A DNA stretch of 51,442 nt from an uncultured Gelidibacter sp. (GTDB lineage: Bacteria; Bacteroidota; Bacteroidia; Flavobacteriales; Flavobacteriaceae). The DNA lies in the NCBI RefSeq assembly GCF_947500795.1, contig NZ_CANMTE010000007.1, positions 76,456 to 127,897 on the forward strand, written 5' to 3'. Of this stretch, positions 1 through 9,023 are shown one piece after another (position 1 is the stretch's first letter; each line of letters begins with the position of its first letter). Below the pieces are notes generated by a model that worked only from the letters and a program-made list of their open reading frames with translations, was not told the DNA's origin and made no database searches. The position numbers were made by a program, and so were the translations under genes.

Positions 1-584
1 TGTGCATCGCATTTAAAATGAGTACCACCAATCACATTTAAATTGACATTAGGCTCCAATAGTTTTAAGTCGGCCAGCGTGACCTCATTGACCTCCAATC
101 CTTCCGCAGTTGCTAATTTCGCTGTATGCAGTTCCTCTTGAAGTGATTTTTCGGTTTGACACAACATCAATATCCCATCCTTTCGATAATGAGACGTAAA
201 ATGTTCATTTTCTCTAATATCAGCATACAATTCCTGGCTCAAAACCGCCAATTCCCTAATTACCGGAATGGCTTTTTTAACATGATTAGGATTGCAGGAT
301 TTATTAAACGCATAGGTCCACTTCAAAAAATCAGGATCCAAACGTGGCTTAATATAAAGCGGACTTGCTGAATCGAACATCCATTTCAAACCTTTTCTCA
401 TAACACCAGGCGCAGACAAGGGAATGATGTGACTTGGCGACAAATACCCCGCGTTGACATAAGACGCGCCAGCATCCATATTGGATTGGTCGATAACTGT
501 AACTTGATGCCCTTCCTTTTGAAGGTAATATGCAGAACTTAATCCTATAATTCCGCCACCAATAACTATAACTTCTTTACTCAT
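1..584 (-). CDS. FAD-dependent D-amino-acid dehydrogenase (DadA-like), partial
   Basis: The reading frame starts at the ATG complementary to 582-584 and runs off the window edge, giving about 194 residues of a protein usually near 410. The N-terminus carries a Rossmann FAD-binding motif (VIGGGIIGLSSAYYL), then an acidic residue ending the second strand and a DAGASYVNAGYLSPSH segment typical of the DadA/glycine-oxidase family. The start directly abuts the stop of the upstream peptidase gene, so the two are probably co-transcribed. Beside a 4-hydroxyproline epimerase, a DapA-family deaminase and a semialdehyde dehydrogenase, the likely role is oxidation of cis-4-hydroxy-D-proline to 1-pyrroline-4-hydroxy-2-carboxylate. 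The family call comes from sequence; the substrate is inferred from context. Confidence 0.85.
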   Translation of the reverse strand, partial: MSKEVIVIGGGIIGLSSAYYLQKEGHQVTVIDQSNMDAGASYVNAGYLSPSHIIPLSAPGVMRKGLKWMFDSASPLYIKPRLDPDFLKWTYAFNKSCNPNHVKKAIPVIRELAVLSQELYADIRENEHFTSHYRKDGILMLCQTEKSLQEELHTAKLATAEGLEVNEVTLADLKLLEPNVNLNVIGGTHFKCDA

Positions 585-2840
585 TTATTCCCATTTAAAA
601 TCCCAGATTGGCTCCTCGCCCTTCAAATGCTCCACAAAATAATTCCATCTCTTTTTGGTGAAGTAATTTCTAACTTTTCCTTGATACCCATGCCGCTGAC
701 TTGGAAATATCAACAAATCGAAATCTTTATCGGCATTCACTAATGCTTCGGCTAATTTAAACGTTGCCGAAGGATTCACATTCTCATCAATCCCACCATG
801 CACTAATAATAATTTTCCTTTTAAGTTTTTGGCATTGGTGATGTTGGAAACCTCATGATAGGTAGAATCAACAGGCCAACCTTGATACATTTCAGGCCAC
901 CAAGCTTTCTCCATTCTAAAATCGTGGTCTGCGGAACTCGCCACCCCAACTTTGTACACGTCAGGAAAAGCCAACATGGCTCTTCCTGTATCAAAGCCTC
1001 CAGCCGAATGCCCAAATATCCCCACACGATTGGTGTCAACCCATGAAAATTTTTCACCTAAGTATTTAATTGCCAACACGTGATCTTCAAGATTATTACC
1101 CATATTTTTATAGGAATGGTTGTGAAATTCTTTTGAACGACCGGAGGATCCTAATCCATCAACCATCATTACGATAAATCCGAGTTCTGCTAAAGACTGA
1201 TTTGTAAAGGCGTTATTGAAAGATTTAGGAAATACTTGAGTATGTGGTCCCGTATAACTATGGTCTATAATTGGATATGATTTTGTAGCATCAAAATTGG
1301 AAGGTTTCCAAATGGCGCCATAGATAGTGGTTTTGCCATCTTTTCCTATGAGTTGAAATGGTTCTGGCGCCTGCCATCCCTTAGACACCACATTAGAAAC
1401 ATCTGCTGATGTGAGTTTCGCTACAATTTTCCCGGTTTTAGCCGCTCTCAACACTGTTTGTGTAGGACTATTGACTGTGGAATAATTATCTACAAAATGC
1501 TGTCCATCTTTTGAAAATGATATGGAATGGTGTGCATTTTCTGGTGTCAATAACTTTATAGTTCCCTTAAAATCAACTTTATAGAGTTGTTCACGATACG
1601 GATTCATGTTCGCATCTTTTCCTGAAGCCAAAAAATAGATGTCCTCCTTATCTTCATCGGTATGTACAACCGAATTGATGTAATAATTTCCGTTAGTCAA
1701 GGGTGTTATTGCCTTGGTCTTGACATCCACCATATAGAGTTGTCGCCAACCACTACGCTCAGATAAAAAGATTACTTTTTGCTTTTCTTTGAACGACCTG
1801 AACCAGAAATTGTCAATGTTGGTTTCACTTGTTTCTTCAATAAGAACTTCTTCTGTTTGAGCATTCAGATCCACAAGTTTTAAAAATTCCTTTTGATACC
1901 CTCGCTCTGAATATCCCGCCAATAGCTGCCCTGATTTTTCCAACCACTCTATAGCTACTGAATTGATATGGGTACCTTTTGGCAAGTTGGTTTTTACCTC
2001 TTGCTTGCTTTCAACATTAAAAAATACAGGTTTTACATGCACCATTGTTGTGTCTCCAGGCGAGCCTCTGTAATAGGACAATAGTTTTGGACGGTATAGG
2101 GAATCGATACTGTGGTCTAACAAATACATCTTTTCCGCAGTTCTGAAGTCGACAACATCAGCGGCAATCCATTTTGAATCTTTAGACCAATTGACCTTAA
2201 AATGTTTTGGACGCTCACCATTTTTACCTTCAATAATATCATACCAACCGTAATAGGTGGCGTATTCATAATCTTTAACGCCATCATGACTCAATTGATA
2301 TTCCTGGTCAGTAGTGGTCGATTTGATGAATAAGTTATAATCCTTAGAAAAGGCTATCCACTTTCCGTCTGGCGATTTGGTTTCAAACGGATTCTTTTCT
2401 TCCTTTATTTCTGCTGTTTCAACTTGAATTTGATACGTTTTAAGATCGAGCGTATACGTTTTGGATTCAAAATTAAAAGTGAGCTGATCTGTTTTTGTTC
2501 TTTCAATTTTTGAAAGTTCCATTTGATTTGCATCCACCTCCTTCTCGGTAACTTTCGATAACCCGTGCGCTACTTTATGGTGATCAAATAAAGGGTTGAC
2601 TTTATAGTTTTTGAAAGCCACAGATTGATACGTTTTTCCTGTTTTGCTATGATCAACAAACCAAATCCCGGAGTTATCTTTAAACCACTGCACATCAGTG
2701 TAGAGGTTAAATACTGTTTTGTTGGTTAAATTATCGGGCATAAAACTAACGGCCCTTTTATAATCCTCTTGAGTCAATTTTTGCGCCTGAATTTGTGTTG
2801 TCACCAACAGCAATAGGACTGCATAATAAACCTTTTTCAT
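585..2840 (-). CDS. S9 family prolyl (dipeptidyl) peptidase, DPP-IV-like
   Basis: This is a 751-residue exported serine peptidase. The ATG at 2840 is preferred over a TTG two codons earlier because it gives a clean signal peptide (MKKVYYAVLLLLVTTQIQAQ). An N-terminal beta-propeller (DPPIV_N; WIAFSKDYNLF and WRQLYMVD blades) is followed by a C-terminal alpha/beta-hydrolase domain. The nucleophile is in GIFGHSAGG (about Ser612), the acid in HGGIDENV (about Asp685) and the histidine in SQRHGY (about His717). Family members release Xaa-Pro dipeptides in the periplasm or outside the cell. It lies between the hydroxyproline epimerase (10-bp gap) and the FAD dehydrogenase (no gap), so it probably feeds proline- or hydroxyproline-containing peptides into the pathway. 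Confidence 0.9.
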   Translation of the reverse strand: MKKVYYAVLLLLVTTQIQAQKLTQEDYKRAVSFMPDNLTNKTVFNLYTDVQWFKDNSGIWFVDHSKTGKTYQSVAFKNYKVNPLFDHHKVAHGLSKVTEKEVDANQMELSKIERTKTDQLTFNFESKTYTLDLKTYQIQVETAEIKEEKNPFETKSPDGKWIAFSKDYNLFIKSTTTDQEYQLSHDGVKDYEYATYYGWYDIIEGKNGERPKHFKVNWSKDSKWIAADVVDFRTAEKMYLLDHSIDSLYRPKLLSYYRGSPGDTTMVHVKPVFFNVESKQEVKTNLPKGTHINSVAIEWLEKSGQLLAGYSERGYQKEFLKLVDLNAQTEEVLIEETSETNIDNFWFRSFKEKQKVIFLSERSGWRQLYMVDVKTKAITPLTNGNYYINSVVHTDEDKEDIYFLASGKDANMNPYREQLYKVDFKGTIKLLTPENAHHSISFSKDGQHFVDNYSTVNSPTQTVLRAAKTGKIVAKLTSADVSNVVSKGWQAPEPFQLIGKDGKTTIYGAIWKPSNFDATKSYPIIDHSYTGPHTQVFPKSFNNAFTNQSLAELGFIVMMVDGLGSSGRSKEFHNHSYKNMGNNLEDHVLAIKYLGEKFSWVDTNRVGIFGHSAGGFDTGRAMLAFPDVYKVGVASSADHDFRMEKAWWPEMYQGWPVDSTYHEVSNITNAKNLKGKLLLVHGGIDENVNPSATFKLAEALVNADKDFDLLIFPSQRHGYQGKVRNYFTKKRWNYFVEHLKGEEPIWDFKWE

Positions 2841-2850
2841 TCTCAAATAT

Positions 2851-3858
2851 TTAAATCACCTGAAATCCGAAAGCGTACGGATCGTCTTCAGAATCTATTG
2901 TTATTGTATTATGTCCATAAATTTTAGCCCAGCCTTTAATGCTCGGAATAATGGCTAAGTTACTGCCTAATGTGGTTTCCTTTTCTACACGGCCCACAAA
3001 CTTACTCCCAATGAAGCTCTCGTGAATATAATCTTCACCTACGCCGAGCTTTCCTTTTGCGTATAGTTGCGCCAAACGTGCCGATGTTCCAGTACCGCAC
3101 GGGCTTCTATCGATGGCTTTATCCCCATAGAACACCGCATTTCTACCTGACGAAGCCGCATCTATTGGGGTTCCCGTCCAAAGCATATGGGTTACATCCC
3201 GGATGGTATCGTTCTCCGGATGAATAAATTGATTCGGATATTTTTCATTGATCCGCTGCCTTACCACTTGCGAATATTGGATAAGTTTTGACGCAGAAAA
3301 ATCCTGAACACCAGAAAAATTTTCTTGCGAGTCGATAATGGCGTAATAATTTCCACCATAGGCCACATCAAAAGTAATCATCCCTAATTCTGGGCACTCG
3401 ACCGTTAGATTTTCGGCAGCCAAATAACTTTTTATATTGGTCAGTTTCACCCAATCTACTTTAGTTCCCGTTTGCTGATATTCAATTTCTACCAGTCCTG
3501 CAGGCGCTTCCATTCTTATTTTGCCTGGCGTTTTGGGCTGCACTAAACCTTCTTCTATTGCAATAGTTACAGTTCCAATAGTGCCATGCCCGCACATCGG
3601 CAAGCAACCCGACGTTTCGATAAACAAAATAGCAAAATCATTGTCCGGATCGTGCGGTGGAAACAATATGGAACCACTCATCATGTCATGACCTCGTGGT
3701 TCAAACATTAAACCTTTTCGTATCCAATCATATTCTTTTAAAAAGTGTTGACGCTTTTCACTCATCGTATTGCCGATGAGTGTTGGTCCACCTTCTTTGA
3801 TAACTCTGACTGGGTTTCCGCAGGTGTGCGCGTCGATGCAGATGAATTCGTGTTTCAT
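2851..3858 (-). CDS. 4-hydroxyproline 2-epimerase (proline racemase family)
   Basis: A 335-residue protein of the proline racemase family. Both catalytic cysteines are present: Cys89 in MCGHGTIG and Cys254 in DRSPCGTGTSA. Two cysteines fit a racemase or epimerase and argue against trans-3-hydroxy-L-proline dehydratases, where the second is replaced by threonine. The N-terminal IDAHTCGNPVRV motif is also typical. The expected reaction is conversion of trans-4-hydroxy-L-proline to cis-4-hydroxy-D-proline, the first catabolic step. The FAD dehydrogenase, DapA-family protein and semialdehyde dehydrogenase around it complete that route and make 4-hydroxyproline more likely than proline as substrate. 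ATG start; the DUF559 gene and palindromic repeats lie just upstream and separate it from the rest of the cluster. Confidence 0.9.
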   Translation of the reverse strand: MKHEFICIDAHTCGNPVRVIKEGGPTLIGNTMSEKRQHFLKEYDWIRKGLMFEPRGHDMMSGSILFPPHDPDNDFAILFIETSGCLPMCGHGTIGTVTIAIEEGLVQPKTPGKIRMEAPAGLVEIEYQQTGTKVDWVKLTNIKSYLAAENLTVECPELGMITFDVAYGGNYYAIIDSQENFSGVQDFSASKLIQYSQVVRQRINEKYPNQFIHPENDTIRDVTHMLWTGTPIDAASSGRNAVFYGDKAIDRSPCGTGTSARLAQLYAKGKLGVGEDYIHESFIGSKFVGRVEKETTLGSNLAIIPSIKGWAKIYGHNTITIDSEDDPYAFGFQVI

Positions 3859-3869
3859 AAAATGTGTCT

Positions 3870-3901
3870 TACACCTCCCTAACCCTCCTCAAGGAGGGAA
3901 T
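3870..3901. repeat. REP-like palindromic repeat, copy 1
   Basis: The unit reads ACACCTCCCTAA followed by a near-perfect palindrome, CCCTCCT-CA-AGGAGGG (3883-3898). A related unit in opposite orientation lies at 4011-4044, and a decayed third one (CTAACCCTTCTT...GAAG) is visible near 3953-3980. The repeats lie between the epimerase and the stop codon of the DUF559 gene. Confidence 0.75.
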
Positions 3902-4010
3902 TGATTGTGACTTCTTATTAAATTTTACAATATAAATACATGTTCAATAACTAACTAACCCTTCTTAATGATGAAGTTTAAGTATATTTCTGTTCTCTAA
4001 CGAATCAAAA

Positions 4011-4044
4011 GTCCTCCCTCGAGGGAGGATTTAGGTGGGTGTTA
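4011..4044. repeat. REP-like palindromic repeat, copy 2 (inverted), fused to DUF559 stop
   Basis: It contains a perfect 18-bp palindrome, TCCTCCCTCGAGGGAGGA (4012-4029). Read on the minus strand it begins AACACCCACCTAAA, matching copy 1 at 3870 in opposite orientation. The TAA stop of the DUF559 gene (4042-4044) is part of the repeat edge, so gene and repeat look like one unit. Confidence 0.75.
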
Positions 4045-4410
4045 CTCACTCAATAATTCATTAATTTCATGTTCCAACACAAGCAAAACATTCATCATAT
4101 CTTGTTTTATTTCTTTATCCGAAAACCTTACAAATCTCACTCCTTGGTCTTCCAATCGACCTTGTCTTTTTGCGTCGTATAGAAATTTATGATCATGACT
4201 TCCACCGTCTATTTCAATAGCTAACCCAATTTCATGACAATAAAAATCAACAATATAATCTAACATTGGCACTTGTCTATGAAACTGAACACTATAAGCC
4301 TTATTCTTAATTTTCTTCCAAAGCAAAACCTCAGATTGCGTCGCATTGTTGCGTAAACATCTTGAACGCTCTCTTAAATCTGATCGATATGGTATAATTT
4401 TATTTGCCAT
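4042..4410 (-). CDS. DUF559 (Vsr/PD-(D/E)XK-like) endonuclease-domain protein
   Basis: A 122-residue single-domain protein. The signature is NNATQSEVLLWKKIKNK at the N-terminus, then FHRQVPMLDYIVDFYC and LAIEIDGGSHD. These match the DUF559 family, which has a very-short-patch-repair or PD-(D/E)XK-like nuclease fold, with Asp in the DYIVDF segment and Glu-x-Asp in the EID segment as likely metal ligands. No role is established for the family. It interrupts the hydroxyproline cluster and its 3' end merges into a palindromic repeat (4011-4044), so it may be an acquired or mobile unit, possibly acting on its repeats; that is inference. Confidence 0.85.
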   Translation of the reverse strand: MANKIIPYRSDLRERSRCLRNNATQSEVLLWKKIKNKAYSVQFHRQVPMLDYIVDFYCHEIGLAIEIDGGSHDHKFLYDAKRQGRLEDQGVRFVRFSDKEIKQDMMNVLLVLEHEINELLSE

Positions 4411-4466
4411 GTGAACACCTTTGTTTTTTTCTCAACTTGTTTCTCGGAACATAGGTTGAGAAGTGA

Positions 4467-6197
4467 TCAAATTTGCTTTTTAACTTTGCGAATGTAATTA
4501 TCAACACGCTCCTCCATAATCGACAAAGTGACCGTGCCTTGCTCTAATATAATTTCATGGAAATCTCTGATATCAAACTTGGAACCTAGTTCCTTCTCAG
4601 CTCTTTTGCGTAATTCCCTTATTTTCAATTCGCCAATTTTATAGGACAACGCTTGTCCTGGCCAAGAAATATAACGATCGGTTTCTGTATTGATTTCGTG
4701 TAATGACAAGGCGGTGTTAGCAGACATGTAGTCTATAACCTGCTCACGCGTCCATCCTTTGGCATGAATTCCTGTGTCCACCACCAATCGGCAGGCACGC
4801 CACATTTCGTAAGTTAATTTTCCAAATTGCTCATAAGGCGTGGTGTACATTCCCATTTCATCAGCTAAAAATTCAGAATACAACCCCCAACCTTCGCCAT
4901 AAGCTGATAGGTATAAATCTTTTCTAAACTGCGGAATACTATCGCCCAATTCGTTGTTTAAACTCATTTGTAAATGATGCCCTGGCACTGCTTCATGTAC
5001 TGTTAATGAAGGCAACGTATATAAGGTTCTACTCGGTAAATCATAAGTGTTTACCCAATAATAACCCGGCTCAGTACTTTCTTTGGAAGTTCCGATATAA
5101 CGACCACCCGTATATTTTGGCGCAATAGCATCTGGTACTGGCGCAACACCATAAGGTTTACGTGGCAAGGTTTTGAAAAACCGTGGTAGTTGTGCATCCG
5201 CACGTTTAGACATATCCCGCGCAATCATTAGCAATTGCTCTGGAGTTTCAGCATAAAACTGTTTGTCAGTTCTGAGGAAATGAAGAAAATCGGCGAAGCT
5301 TCCTTTGAAATCCAGCTCTTTAATAATCTGTTCCATTTCTGATTTGATACGGGCCACTTCTTTTAACCCAATTTGATGAATAGCGTCCGCCGTGTATTGG
5401 GTACTTGTGGTATAATAGTTAATTCTATTTTGGTAGAATTCCTTGCCGTTTGGTGTTTCAGAAACTCCTAAAGTTGTTCTGGTTTTTGGAAAGTATTCGG
5501 TTTCAAAAAACGTTTTGATGCGTTGAAATTGCGGTGTTACCTTTGTTTCTATTGCAAGTTTAGCCACTTGTAATACAGAATCCTTTTGGGCTTGACTTAA
5601 ATCATTCGGTAAGTTTTTGAATGGCGAATAGAAAAAACTTTCTTTATAATCTGCTACAATATGTTCATCATAGGTGGATTCGTATCCTTTAAAAATCACT
5701 AATGGTTGCGATACGCCCTTTTGCAATCCTAAGCGTATGTTTTTAAGATTTTGATTGACAAACTCCGGAATGGCATTCAGACTATTAAGATAAGATTTAA
5801 CTTGTTTGTAATTTGATAGCGGAATTACGCCATAGTTTAAACTACTATGAAACCCGGAATCAGAAAGTAACGGATTCAAATAGTGTTCAAACTTGTAATA
5901 ATCAATCTGATCTTGTAATATAAACGCCAAGAGTTCTGCTGAAATACGCTGTGTTTCTGGCAATTGTGAGGTGTCAATTTTAGATAACTCTGTTAAGATT
6001 TGCTGAGCGAAATCTGCCTCTGACTTAAAATACTCCGCCGTATATAACCCTAAAGGAAACTGCTTCCTATCGTACCCTTCGTGCTGCTCGTACGTTTTAA
6101 TCAACTCTTCTAATGTGCTTGACGCATTTTGAGAATAGCCTAAAGGCATTACCAAAAGTGACAGCATTAAAATGAAAAGAGGTTTTAGTAATTTCAT
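4467..6197 (-). CDS. DUF885 family exported metallopeptidase-like protein
   Basis: A 576-residue protein with a signal peptide (LFILMLSLLVMPLGYSQ). The family hallmark is a zinc-binding segment, TVHEAVPGHHLQ (HExxPGHH type), followed downstream by SAYGEGWGLYSEFLADEMG with the expected third-ligand glutamate. DUF885 proteins are usually 570-620 residues, so this one is full length. The ATG overlaps the stop of the upstream dehydrogenase by 4 bp (ATGA), showing translational coupling. With the S9 peptidase it probably degrades peptides before uptake. Exact specificity cannot be read from the sequence. Confidence 0.85.
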   Translation of the reverse strand: MKLLKPLFILMLSLLVMPLGYSQNASSTLEELIKTYEQHEGYDRKQFPLGLYTAEYFKSEADFAQQILTELSKIDTSQLPETQRISAELLAFILQDQIDYYKFEHYLNPLLSDSGFHSSLNYGVIPLSNYKQVKSYLNSLNAIPEFVNQNLKNIRLGLQKGVSQPLVIFKGYESTYDEHIVADYKESFFYSPFKNLPNDLSQAQKDSVLQVAKLAIETKVTPQFQRIKTFFETEYFPKTRTTLGVSETPNGKEFYQNRINYYTTSTQYTADAIHQIGLKEVARIKSEMEQIIKELDFKGSFADFLHFLRTDKQFYAETPEQLLMIARDMSKRADAQLPRFFKTLPRKPYGVAPVPDAIAPKYTGGRYIGTSKESTEPGYYWVNTYDLPSRTLYTLPSLTVHEAVPGHHLQMSLNNELGDSIPQFRKDLYLSAYGEGWGLYSEFLADEMGMYTTPYEQFGKLTYEMWRACRLVVDTGIHAKGWTREQVIDYMSANTALSLHEINTETDRYISWPGQALSYKIGELKIRELRKRAEKELGSKFDIRDFHEIILEQGTVTLSIMEERVDNYIRKVKKQI

Positions 6198-7777
6198 AAT
6201 TTATCTTGAGTTTGAATTCCATCAATATTACGAATAATCCCCAACGGATTATCATCCTTTAAGGCTTCTGGCAACAATTGTTTTGGCCAATCTTGGTAAC
6301 TAAAAGGACGTACCCAACGTTTTATGGCGTGTGCACCAATGGCTGTAAACCTGCTATCAGTTGAAGCCGGAAACGGACCGCCATGCATCATGGACGGACA
6401 GACCTCAACACCAGTGGGAACTCCGTTGAAGATGATTCGCCCCACTCTATTTTGCAAGGCTGAAACAATATCTGGATACTTTGAAACTTCAGCCGCATCC
6501 GCCATAATAGTGCCAGTAAGTTGACCTTCCAATTTTAAAATAACTTCTTCTAATTGACTCTCATTGTCGCATTGCACAACAATGGAATAAGGCCCGAATA
6601 CTTCTTGATGCAAAGTGACATTCTTTAAAAAAGTAGCGCCATCTACCGTGGCTACCGTTTGTTTGGCAAAATTTGGTTTGGTATCCGATGGATAATCGGC
6701 AGGCACATCAATTCCGTTTTGAGAAATTGCAGTGTTTTTGTTCTTGTTATAAGCGTCATAAATGTTGGGATGCAACATACATGAAGGTTCAATTTTTAGA
6801 ATTTCACCAGAGAGCTGTTGGATAAAATTTGATAGCGCATCACTTTTAATTCCTAACAGCAACCCGGGATTGGTACAAAATTGACCTGTCCCGACAGTTA
6901 TAGAACCCGCATAGGTTTTAGCTAAAGATTCGCTTTTAGTTTTTAAGGCTTCGGGAAGCAGCACGACCGGATTCACACTCCCCATTTCAGCAAATACCGG
7001 AATAGGTTCGTCGCGTTGTGCCGCCAAATCAAATAGTGCTTTACCGCCTTTAAAACTACCTGTAAACCCGACGGCTTTAACTTTTGGATGTTGCACCAAC
7101 TGTTGCCCAACGTCGATCCCACTGCTATTCAGATTAGAAAATACACCATTTGGCATGCCGGTTTTTTCTGCTGCTTTTAAAATAGCTGAAGCCACCAACT
7201 CTCCAGTGCCCGAATGCATAGGATGCGATTTCACGATTACCGGACAACCGGACGCTAATGCTGAAGCCGTATCGCCACCTGCGGTTGAAAACGCAAGCGG
7301 AAAATTACTAGCGCCAAATACAACTACCGGACCGATTGGAATCAACATTTTTCGAAGATCAGATTTTGGCATAGGCTCACGTTCTGGCTGGGCGGTATCA
7401 ATAGTAGCTTCTACCCAAGACCCTTCGGTCAATACTGTAGCAAATGCTTTTAATTGCCCCATAGTTCTGCCACGTTCGCCTATGGCCCGCCCTGATGGCA
7501 AGCCCGATTCGGCACAATAGGTTTCTATCAACGTGTCTCCCAAGGCTAATATTTCATCAGCAATAGTATTAAGAAATTCCGCCTTTTTTGCCCCAGAGAT
7601 GGTTTTATATGTTTCAAATGCTACGGAAGCCAATGCAATAGCTGCATCAATTTCCTTTGGCGTAGCTTCTGTAAAATCCCATTCGTTTTCAAGATTCAAC
7701 TGCGGATTGAACGTTTTATACGTTTTATTCCCCATTGCAGATTGTTGATTTCCGATATAGTTTTTTCCTGTAATCAT
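6194..7777 (-). CDS. Aldehyde dehydrogenase (2-oxoglutarate semialdehyde dehydrogenase type)
   Basis: A 527-residue NAD(P)-dependent aldehyde dehydrogenase. Visible motifs are the cofactor site FGASNFPLAFS (154-164), VKSHP (182-186), FTGS (238-241), the general base Glu264 in AEMGSVNP and the nucleophile Cys301 in GTGQFCTNPG. Sequence style and length match alpha-ketoglutaric semialdehyde (2,5-dioxovalerate) dehydrogenases. In the hydroxyproline route it would oxidise 2-oxoglutarate semialdehyde to 2-oxoglutarate. Its stop overlaps the DUF885 start. It follows the DapA-family gene after 191 bp without a gene, which may contain its own promoter. Sugar-acid pathways use the same enzyme, so the hydroxyproline link rests on the epimerase. 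Confidence 0.88.
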   Translation of the reverse strand: MITGKNYIGNQQSAMGNKTYKTFNPQLNLENEWDFTEATPKEIDAAIALASVAFETYKTISGAKKAEFLNTIADEILALGDTLIETYCAESGLPSGRAIGERGRTMGQLKAFATVLTEGSWVEATIDTAQPEREPMPKSDLRKMLIPIGPVVVFGASNFPLAFSTAGGDTASALASGCPVIVKSHPMHSGTGELVASAILKAAEKTGMPNGVFSNLNSSGIDVGQQLVQHPKVKAVGFTGSFKGGKALFDLAAQRDEPIPVFAEMGSVNPVVLLPEALKTKSESLAKTYAGSITVGTGQFCTNPGLLLGIKSDALSNFIQQLSGEILKIEPSCMLHPNIYDAYNKNKNTAISQNGIDVPADYPSDTKPNFAKQTVATVDGATFLKNVTLHQEVFGPYSIVVQCDNESQLEEVILKLEGQLTGTIMADAAEVSKYPDIVSALQNRVGRIIFNGVPTGVEVCPSMMHGGPFPASTDSRFTAIGAHAIKRWVRPFSYQDWPKQLLPEALKDDNPLGIIRNIDGIQTQDKL

Positions 7778-7968
7778 ACTTATTTTATTTTATCGCACAT
7801 TCATGACTTTCGTTTATAACGACATGTAGATGTGTTACGATTTCCACATCATTTTTTATTCAAGAAAGAAAACGCAATTATTTTCATACCCCAATTACCA
7901 ACTAATAATTAGGTGGCAAATCCTAAAAACAAACCCCATGTAGCTTTTAATTATCGCCTTTGCCCTCC

Positions 7969-8883
7969 TTATAAATTTTTATAATCTGGAAGATTAGGTC
8001 TGTTTTTTAAGGCGTCCTCAATGATTTTTACCACGTTTTTGCGCTCGTCACCTTGTAATGGCAATCGCGGCGCACGAACATTTTCAGTGCCTAATTTTGT
8101 ATAAACCTCCGCGAGTTTTATGTTTTGTACTAATGTAGGGATTATATCCAACTCCAATAATGGCATGAACCAACGGAATATCTCAATAGCTTCCTTAATC
8201 CTACCGGCCTTTTGAAGCTCGTATATTGCCACAGTTTCTGCAGGAAAAGCACAAACTAAGCCAGCCACCCAACCATCGGCGCCCATAATTAAGCTCTCAA
8301 GCGCTATAGTATCAACACCGGTCATTATTTTGAGTCGGTCGCCAAAACGGTTCTTAATACGCGTTACATTGGTAATATCTCGAGTAGATTCTTTAACAGC
8401 TTCAATGTTGTCGCACTTTAGCAGTTCTTCAAACATATCTAAAGTCACTTCAATTTTATAGTCTACCGGATTATTGTAAACCATAATTGGTAAGGACGTG
8501 TTATTGGCAATCGCCTTGAAGAACTCTACAGTTTCCCGGTCTCCAGATTTATAACGCATTGGCGGCAACACCATCAAGCCTTTGGCGCCATCTTCTTCTG
8601 CTTTTTGCGCAGCGAGAATGGCATTTTTTGTGGTTTGTTCACCAATATTAATTAATACTGGGACTTTACCTTTAACAATGTCCACTGTAGCGGTGGTTAA
8701 TTTTCGTTTTTCCTGATCTGATAATGTACTCGCCTCGCCTAAAGTTCCGCCCAAAACAATACCATGAACACCTGCTTCCAACTGTGCATTGATATTGATT
8801 TCGAAATTTTTTAAGTCCAGTTCATCATTATCAGTGAACTTGGTTGTGACTGCTGGCATAATGCCCTTCCATTGAATGCTCAT
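7969..8883 (-). CDS. DapA-family lyase/deaminase, probable 1-pyrroline-4-hydroxy-2-carboxylate deaminase
   Basis: A 304-residue class I aldolase-type TIM barrel of the dihydrodipicolinate synthase family. It has GGTLGEAST (45-53, the GTTGE-like substrate loop), Tyr136 in IMVYNNP and the Schiff-base Lys164 in EAVKEST. It is not needed for lysine synthesis in this context. Between a semialdehyde dehydrogenase and a divergent AraC gene, the likely reaction is deamination and dehydration of 1-pyrroline-4-hydroxy-2-carboxylate to 2-oxoglutarate semialdehyde. It is the first gene of the minus-strand cluster. The 140 bp separating it from the AraC gene must hold both promoters. Confidence 0.85.
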   Translation of the reverse strand: MSIQWKGIMPAVTTKFTDNDELDLKNFEININAQLEAGVHGIVLGGTLGEASTLSDQEKRKLTTATVDIVKGKVPVLINIGEQTTKNAILAAQKAEEDGAKGLMVLPPMRYKSGDRETVEFFKAIANNTSLPIMVYNNPVDYKIEVTLDMFEELLKCDNIEAVKESTRDITNVTRIKNRFGDRLKIMTGVDTIALESLIMGADGWVAGLVCAFPAETVAIYELQKAGRIKEAIEIFRWFMPLLELDIIPTLVQNIKLAEVYTKLGTENVRAPRLPLQGDERKNVVKIIEDALKNRPNLPDYKNL

Positions 8884-9023
8884 AAATTATAATTTTAGAT
8901 ACTGTAAATTTAGAGGGCGGAGCTTAAAGAAATTCAATAGAGATTTATCCAAAACTGATATTATATTATCATATTTATTATCTCTTTCTACTATAACGAA
9001 TAATATATGCCTATTTTTAAACC

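Noticed and set aside
4430-4461. Inverted repeat TCTCAAC/GTTGAGA between DUF885 and DUF559
   Set aside because: On the minus strand it is followed by A residues, not T, so it is not a terminator; stem is short with an 18-base loop.
7829-7850. Hairpin GATGTG/CACATC in the gap before the dehydrogenase gene
   Set aside because: The T run follows it on the plus strand, where no gene needs a terminator; it could be chance or a regulatory site, not supported.
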